In this document: one piece after another, positions 57,196 through 64,000 of the stretch
Layout: the number at the start of each line of letters is the position of its first letter
Position numbering within the stretch: position 1 is the stretch's first letter
Program-made: the position numbers and the translations under genes
The notes under the pieces: generated by a model
What the model was told of the DNA's origin: nothing
The model's input: the letters and a program-made list of their open reading frames with translations, nothing else
The model's database searches: none
Assembly: GCA_039602395.1 (NCBI GenBank)
Contig: JBCNJP010000008.1
Coordinates: 16,746,354-16,810,353 of the forward strand
DNA: 64,000 nucleotides
Direction of reading: 5' to 3'
Source of the DNA: Deinandra increscens subsp. villosa
Lineage: Eukaryota; Streptophyta; Magnoliopsida; Asterales; Asteraceae

Positions 57196-57744
57196 AACTC
57201 CCCCTCGTCGTGTGCAGTATCTCTTTTCTTTTCTTCTCAACATCATCAAATATGTATCTTCAATTAAGCTCCCCCTCAAGTAAAGAATCCGTTTATCCAA
57301 TAAAATGAAACACGAGAAAACTTCAAAAACGTTCAATAATCCGAGAATAGCAACCACAGATCAGTAGAGTGAACCAGAAAGCTCTGATACCACTTGAAAA
57401 TGCGTGAGCATCGGATCGTCTACTCGATCTAGCTAATCGGACATCGAAACGTAAATAACCGATTGTTTTATTGATCAAACGAGAACAATTACAATCAGTA
57501 AACCACAGAGAATTGACACAGAGAAACACACTCAGAAACACACACTTAAGATTTGCTCACTCGCTCAGAACCCCTAAACACAAAGACCAAACTACTATTT
57601 ATACACGACTGGCCGAACGTCCTCCGAACCCCAGGTTCGGCCGGTCCGAACTTCAGGTTCGGACCTAGTTCGGCCAACCCTATATTGACTTGAACTTGGT
57701 CTTCATTCTGATACTTCACACGACGCACATTTCAGGTATCAACA
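57196..57744 (-). mobile_element. Mini F unit: 199-base interior and LTR
   Basis: Between two LTRs (56847-57195 and 57395-57744) only 199 bases remain: the PPT with about 100 bases of 3' region joined directly to about 90 bases of leader and the PBS (57381-57392). The join lies in aaaatgaa, a sequence present at both parental sites. It keeps every end signal needed for copying, like a TRIM. Confidence 0.85.
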
Positions 57745-59165
57745 AACTCCCCCTCGTCGTGTGCAGTATCTCTTTTCTTTTCTTCTCAATATCATCAACT
57801 ATGTATCTTCAATCAAGCTCCCCCTCAAGTAAAGAATCCGTTTATCCAATGAAATGAATCTTCGAACAAACTCCTCCTCAACTCAATCGTAACTTGATCT
57901 TGAATACTAGACGACATTCAGTGTATCTCTGGTCTTGATCAACAGCTTCAGAAGACTTGAAGTTGTGATAACTTGCACGACAGCATCCTGCATTAACACT
58001 TAAATAATCTTGACGCAAAACGTCTCTTCGAGACTCCAAGATATGATTTTGAAAATTGATTTGTATCACGTGTTGATCAGATCGAAAATAAAGCAGAAAC
58101 AAAATCTTTTTGGCTTTTTGAAAGTTTATATTAAAACACACCAAAAATCTTTTTGTACTTTTCTTGATATGAAATGAAATCGCAATACAGAATCAGACAC
58201 TATTTTTGGTATAAGAAAGATCACTATATGGGATCATATTGATCATAACGCACTGAACTACACTTCAATTTCAATTAATTGAAGCACACAAGTCGATCCA
58301 AAATAGAGTCTTATTTTTGTGTAAAATGAAAATCCAAAAATAGAGTTTTCATTTTAAGGGGGAGAATTGTAAGTAAGGGGGAGTAATTGAGAAAATGCAT
58401 GGTATGGGGAGAAGGTGAATACATGCAAAATATAAAATTGTGAGAAATGGATCATTGGGAAATGATGGTACATTGGCATACGTGTCTGACTCATGGATAA
58501 AGTAAATGAAAGGGCCATAAGATCATTGATTGATGTGCTTGGTAGGCTCGACTAATCAGAAAGTATTCAGATGTGATATACACTAAATACTAATGCTTGA
58601 CCATGTGGATAACATCTTGATGCATATGTCTTGACACAAAAAGAAAAATAAGTGTGAAATTCAAAATGAGAAGTCACTGTGTATACATGTGTTCATTTTG
58701 CAAAGATTTAATCTTGTTTGATTTTCTTTATTTTGTCAAACGATCGGACTTTCTCTGCGTATCGAAAGATCGACCTGATTGTTGTTCGTTTGACGTTCTG
58801 CTTTATTTTCTTTGGTGTTTCGTATAACTCATCGGATCATCTACTCGATCTAGCTAATCGGACATCGAAACGTAAATAACCGATTGTTTTATTGATCAAA
58901 CGAGAACAATTACAATCAGTAAACCACAAAGAATTGACACAGAAAAACACACTCAGAAACACACACTTAAGATTTGCTCACTCGCTCAGAACCCTAAACA
59001 CAAAGACCAAACTACTATATATATACCCGATCGGCCGAACGTCCTCCGAACCCCAGGTTCGGCCGGTCCGAACTTCAGGTTCGGACCTAGTTCGGCCAAC
59101 CCTATATTGACTTGAACTTGGTCTTCATCTGATACTTCACACGACGCACATTTCAGGTATCAACA
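57745..59165 (-). mobile_element. Rearranged third F unit
   Basis: The PPT and 3' region (57745-58293, matching 51375-51923) join an inverted copy of 52311-52848 (58294-58829). A partial LTR (58830-59165) follows, lacking its first bases. The second junction lies in CATCGGA, common to both sequences. The inverted part carries stem-loop cassette 3 on the plus strand at 58735-58794 and the GATGTGCTTGGTAGGCTC motif at 58532-58549. Confidence 0.8.
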
Positions 59166-59167
59166 AT

Positions 59168-62100
59168 AATCAATCTAGCAGGCCTAAAAAGGATAAGTCT
59201 AAGATTAGATGTTTTAAATGTGATAATCTAGCTCATTATGCTAGTGAGTGTTCCAAGATTAAGGCTAAGAATCAGGAGAGTAACTTGACTCAGGCTGATA
59301 GCTTAGATGATGAGCCAACCTTGCTAATGATTAGTAGTCAAAATGATCATAAGGAAGTTGTCTATTTGAATGAGTCTAAGGTGTTGCCTGATAGGTATGA
59401 AACTGATGGTAAGGAAACTTGGTACCTGGATAATGGGGCTTCTAACCATATGACTGGTAAGGAGTCTCAATTCTCTTTTCTTGATAAGAATGTGGTTGGA
59501 AATGTTAAGTTTGGTGATGGTTCCAATGTAGATATTAAGGGCAGGGGGTCCATAATTCGGCAGGGAAAGGGTAATGAACAGAGGGTAGTGTCAAATGTTT
59601 ATTACATTCCCAATTCAAAAAGTAACATTCTCAACTTAGGACAAGCAACTGAGAATGGCTGTGAAGTGAAAATGAAACAGGATAACCTGTGGTTGAATGA
59701 CAGGGATGGAAATTTGATCTTGAGGGTAAAAAGGTCACCAAATAGACTGTACAAGATCAACTTAAGAACACGGTCTCCTAAGTGTTTCTTGACTGGAATT
59801 TCTAGTAATGAATGGTTGTGGCATGGAAGATTAGGCCATGTCAATTTTCAGTCATTAGAAAATCTTTATAGGAAGGAGTTAGTTCTTGGATTACCACATA
59901 TAGGACAGGTTAATCAGGTGTGTGATTCATGTATGGCTGGTAAGCAGGTTAGAGAAAAATTCCCTAAGGAATCCCATTATGTTTCAAGGCAGTTGTTGGA
60001 GCTTGTGTCCATGGATTTGTGTGGACCTATAGAGCCAGCTACATCAGCTAGAAATAGGTACTATATGCTAATTTTGGATGATTACTCAAAGTATATGTGG
60101 GGTTATATGTTGCAAAGTAAAGATCAGGCTTTTGAGGTGTTTAGGAAGTTCAAGAGTGAAATTGAGAATAAGTTAGGCTGTAAAATAAAGTCATTAAGGT
60201 CTGATAGGGGGGTGAGTTCACTTCTACAGAGTTTAATGAGTTTTGCAGGACAAATGGTATATAAAGACTTTTGACAGCTCCTTACTCTCCACAGCAAAAT
60301 GGTGTTGTGGAAAGAAGGAATAGGTCCATAATGAATATGGTTAGGAGTTTACTTAAGGCAATGTCAATTCCTAATAAATACTGGGCAGAAGCTGTAAGGC
60401 ATTCCATTTATATTCTTAATAGACTTCCTACTAAGTCCTTGGCAAATAAAACTCCTTATGAAGTATTGAAAGATAGAAAGCCAAATGTTCAACATTTAAG
60501 GATTTTTGGATGTGTAGGTCATGTCAAGGTTGTAAAGCCTGGTTATAAGAAACTTGAGGACAGATGTACTCCCATGGTATACTTAGGAGTGCAAGAAGGC
60601 TCTAATGCTAGTAGAATGTTAGATGTCTCAAGTGATAAGATTGTCATAAGTAGAGATGTTAGATTTGAGGAGCAAAGGAAATGGGATTGGGGTAAAGGTA
60701 TGGCTGAAAAGGTTGAGTCTGGTACCAACATAGATAGTACAGGAATAGAGGATGGACCATTGGAAATTAATGAGCATAATGATCAGTTAAGTGAGGATGA
60801 GTCACATGGTGAAGAGGATGAGGACCAATATCATCATGAGCATCATGATCCTGCAGATCATGTTGGTCACCAGGAACTCAATGAGGGTAATGTGCAGGGT
60901 CAAGGGCAATATGGTCAACACAATGACCCAGGCCAGTGTAGTCATGTGAGAAAGTCAACTAGGAAGCCTAAGGTTCCAGGTCATTTGAAAGATTTTGTAT
61001 TGGACAATAGGCTTAAACAATTAGAGAATAGGCAAGAAGAGCAAGATCAAGTTGAGTTGCTTTTAGTCCAGGATGAGGAGCCTATTCAGTTTAAATATGC
61101 TATTGTGAGTGTTGAATTGAAACAGGCAATGAGATATGAGATTAATGCTATAGAAAGGAATAAAACTTGGTTTCTCACTGATTTGCCTGAGGTTCACAAG
61201 CCAATAGGACTGAAATGGCTTTATAAAATTAAAAAGGATGCTAGTGGTAAGGTGACTAAATATAAGGCTAGGCTAGTGGCTAAAGGGTATGTCCAACAGT
61301 TTGGAATAGATTATGAGGAAGTGTTTGCACCTGTTGCTAGAATAGAAACAATAAGGGTATTATTGGCATATGCTGCTAAGTTGAATTGGATGGTTTACCA
61401 TTTGGATGTTAAGGCTGCTTTTCTTCATGGGGACTTGAAGGAAACTGTCTATGTTAGTCAGCCTGAAGGTTATGTGAAAAAGGGCCAAGAAATGAAGGTT
61501 TACAAACTTGAAAAAGCCTTGTATGGGCTGAAACAGGCTCCTAGATCCTGGAATCAGAAATTGGATCAAGTTTTGAAGGATCTTGGTTTTGTTAAGTGTC
61601 AGCATGAGCAGGCAGTTTATACTAGAAGGAATGGTAAGTCTATATTAATACTAGGAGTGTATGTGGATGACTTGTTGGTTACAGGTAGTGATGTAGGGGA
61701 TGTAAACAGATTTAAGAAGCAAATGCAGGAAAAATTCCAGATGACAGATTCAGGATTGCTGTGTTATTACCTAGGAATGGAGGTTGATCAAAGGGATGAT
61801 GGTATAGTGATCAAGCAGGAAGCTTATGCTAAGAAGTTGGTAAAGCTTGCAGGTTTAGAAGAGTGCAATGAAACTAGAATTCCTATGGAATTTGGCTTAA
61901 GGCTTAGAAAAGAAGAGGGAGGTGAGGATGTGGAAGCCACAAATTATAGGAGATTGGTAGGTTCATTGAGGTATTTGACTCAGTCTAGGCCTGATCTGTC
62001 TTAATCTGTTGGATATGTTAGTAGATTCATGGAAAGTCCTAAACTTGCACATCACAAGGCTGTTAAACAAATCATAAGGTATGTAAAGGGAACTGCAAGT

Positions 62101-62620
62101 TTTGGAATCAAATATGAAAGGTCAAATGGGCAAGGGTTAATTGGATATTCTGATAGTAATCATCTTGTGGACAATGATGATGGTAAGAGCACATCTGGGA
62201 ACATATTTTTCTTTAATGGGTCAGCTGTGAATTGCTATTCTCAGAAGCAAAACCCTGAGCAGCTGTGAAGCAGAGTTTGTTGCTGCTAATGCAGCAGCAT
62301 GCCAAGCTCTTTGGCTAAGTGGGTTGTTGAAGGAAATAACCAAGGAAGAATAGGGTCCTGTGCTGTTAAAAGTTAATAATAAATCAGCTATATCTCTTAT
62401 GAAAAATCCAGTTTTTCATTGGAGATCAAAGCATATTTCATTAAGATATCATTTCATTCGGGAATGTGTTGAGAATAATCAAGTTATAGTTGATTTTGTC
62501 TCAAGTAATCAACAAAAGGCTGATTTGCTAACAAAGGCCTTAGCAAGAATAAAATTTGAAGAGATGAGACAGTTAATAGGAGTGGCAGATTTCAAGAAAA
62601 TCAATTCTGAATCAGATTGA
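59168..62620 (+). pseudogene. gag-pol: gag-pol of element H, broken
   Basis: The end of Gag has a knuckle, CFKCDNLAHYASEC (59212-59253). Protease motif is YLDNGASNHMTG. Integrase Asp codons are at 60014 and 60203, and Glu is in NGVVERRNRS (60310). RT has YVDDLLVTG (Asp codons 61666 and 61669). RNase H follows, ending near 62620 after KADLLTKALA. Damage: a lost base in a run of six G at 60207-60212, small indels near 60262, a TAA at 62002, a frameshift near 62255 and a TAG near 62350. The N-terminal Gag is missing. Confidence 0.88.
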
Positions 62621-62775
62621 GGTTTCTTAAAGATAGGAGCCTCACACATTAGTACAGTTACATCCTTTGGGTCACTGTTGTGCAATGCTAATGTGGGGTT
62701 GTTATTAATAAGAAATTGAAGCTGATTATGGTTGGAGAAATTCTGCAAGTGAAGATTGGTCTTAGGGGGGGTGTA
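62621..62775 (+). other. 3' non-coding region and PPT of element H
   Basis: Short untranslated stretch ending in a purine-rich tract (TTAGGGGGGGTG, 62763-62773) before the LTR. Confidence 0.65.
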
Positions 62776-62999
62776 TGTTGAGATTTTTGTTTGTTTTAAT
62801 AGTTTGGGTTTGTTTTGTATTGTTTAATAAAGTTCAGGGGTTGTTGTGTAACTTTTAGAATGTAGCCGTTAGGTTAGTTGGAACAAATTTCATCAGCTTA
62901 TATAAGTTCACGATATGTAATCCCAATCTTCTTGATTCACTCCTCATTAATAAAATTTCAGTTTAGAGATAGTGTAATATCGAATTTGTGATCTCACCA
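62776..62999 (+). repeat. 3' LTR of element H
   Basis: Short LTR of about 224 bases, TGTTGAGAT to ATCTCACCA, whose ends are near-perfect inverted repeats. TATA-like sequence at about 62899-62905. No motif array seen. Confidence 0.65.
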
Positions 63000-63960
63000 C
63001 CACTTAAAGGAAAATTATTGGTGGATGGGAGTTAAGTGGGAACATTAGAAACCTTCTGGATTCTTGCAGAAGGTGGAACTACCGTGTGGAAGTGGGAGTT
63101 AATCACAATGGATTTGCGACTAAGCTTCCAAGAACGTACAGTGGCAATGATGTTATATGGGAAATAGTGGACGGTTTGACGAAGTCGACTCACTTTCTTG
63201 CGATAAAAGAAACCCATTATCTAGAGCTTTTGGCCAAGTTATATGTGGATGAGATCGTGACATGGCATGGTGTGCCATTATCTATTGTGCCGGATCGAGA
63301 TAGTCGTTTTAATTCTCGATTTTGGCAGAGCTTTCAGCAGGAAATGGGAACGAGATTAAATTTGAGCACGACTTATCATCCACAAACCGACGGTCAAAGT
63401 GAAAGAGTCATTCAAACACTGGAGGATATGTTGAGGGAGTGTGTTATTGAATTCGGTGGAAGCTGGGATAGCCATGTACCTCTGATTGAATTCTTGTATA
63501 ATAACAGTTATCATACTACAATTAAGCCATCGCTTTATAAAGCATTTTATGGAAGAAAATGTCGGACACATGTTCGTTAGTCCAAAGTTGGTGAGGGGAA
63601 ACTGTCAGATCCTGATTTAGTTGTGGAGACCACTGGGGAAATCCAGCAGATCCATGATAGGTTGAAGGTGACCAGGATCGGCAAAATAGGTTTGCTAATA
63701 GACATCAAAAACCATTAGAGTTCGCGAACGGTGATCACGTAATGCTGAATGTGTCATCATGGAAGTGCATCATTAGATTTGGAAAAGGTGGAAATTTGAG
63801 TCCCTGTTATATTGGTCAATTCAAGATTGTAGCTAGAATTGGGAGTGTCGCATACATTTTAGAGTTACTTCAGGAGTTGAGTGGTGTTCCACATTTTAAA
63901 TTTACGAAGGTGCTTAACGAATGAGACACTTAAACACCGCTTGAGGAAATCCGACTTGAC
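63000..63960 (+). pseudogene. pol: Tekay/Del-type integrase, probably right part of element G
   Basis: Gypsy chromovirus integrase: LPRTYSGNDVIWEIVDG, then the triad Asp (codon 63170), Asp (63293) and Glu (63401), spaced 40 and 35 residues. An YGRKCRT block follows. After a stop at 63578 the C-terminal part continues with changes of frame to about 63950 (SPCYIGQFKIVARIG, LPQELSG-like). A one-base loss near 63111 cuts the start of the domain. It is the same lineage as the LTR and gag start of G, so it is likely the same insertion with F and H inside and the middle of pol missing. Confidence 0.8.
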
Positions 63961-64000
63961 AAAAAATTAAACTTCATGGATTAACCGACTGAGATATTGT

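Larger units (their letters stand above)
59166..62999 (+). mobile_element. Element H: 5'-truncated, decayed Ty1/Copia element
   Basis: Begins inside gag directly after an F LTR and ends with a PPT and a short LTR. Order PR-INT-RT-RH. Lineage not assigned; it is distinct from A and C. Confidence 0.85.

Overview
The window is repeat-dense plant nuclear DNA with no recognisable host gene. Every coding block I can read belongs to an LTR retrotransposon: Sirevirus-type Ty1/Copia elements (large Gag with coiled coil and zinc knuckles, initiator-Met PBS TGGTATCAGAGC, extra 3' ORF), two other Copia elements, an Athila-type Ty3/Gypsy element, Tekay/Del-type chromovirus pieces, and several pol-less Gag-only elements. 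This points to a large-genome eudicot; Asteraceae is a low-confidence impression from the element families.

Layout. 1-2780: end of a Sirevirus (element J), its LTR, then a PBS and leader, so the LTR is shared by two tandem internal regions. 2780-4956: non-coding DNA ending in a PPT and 3' LTR (element X) that sits inside the decayed ORF3 of element E (4957-6968). 7027-9220: two minus-strand 3' ends (I, K) of pol-less elements. About 9220-10704 plus 37985-40554: an Athila element split by element A. 10705-37984: Sirevirus A (TSD atcca), with pol, a spliced ORF3 and a foldback element. A's gag is split by minus-strand pol-less element B (14648-28709, TSD aaggt), and B's gag is split by Copia element C (18365-26169, TSD cttcc). 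B and C have nearly identical LTR pairs, so both are young.

40555-51024 is a staircase of left halves: Athila is cut by D (minus), D by D' (plus), D' by E-minus, E-minus by Tekay G, and G by F. 51025-59165: pol-less F (minus), then an LTR / 199-bp mini-interior / LTR unit and a rearranged third unit. 59166-62999: decayed, 5'-truncated Copia H. 63000-64000: Tekay integrase, probably the right part of G.

Two kinds of unexplained non-coding structure stand out. (1) Most LTRs carry a cluster of a short, often palindromic, family-specific motif just upstream of the TATA box, and the same motif recurs in that family's 5' leader (in A also in the ORF3 intron). (2) The 3' non-coding regions of the pol-less elements carry tandem stem-loops whose closing stems differ in sequence but stay complementary, with GNRA-type tetraloop hairpins inside. 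A related hairpin and a shared motif (GATATGCTTGGTAGGCTC) occur in pol-bearing A, which suggests a shared cis-acting RNA domain.
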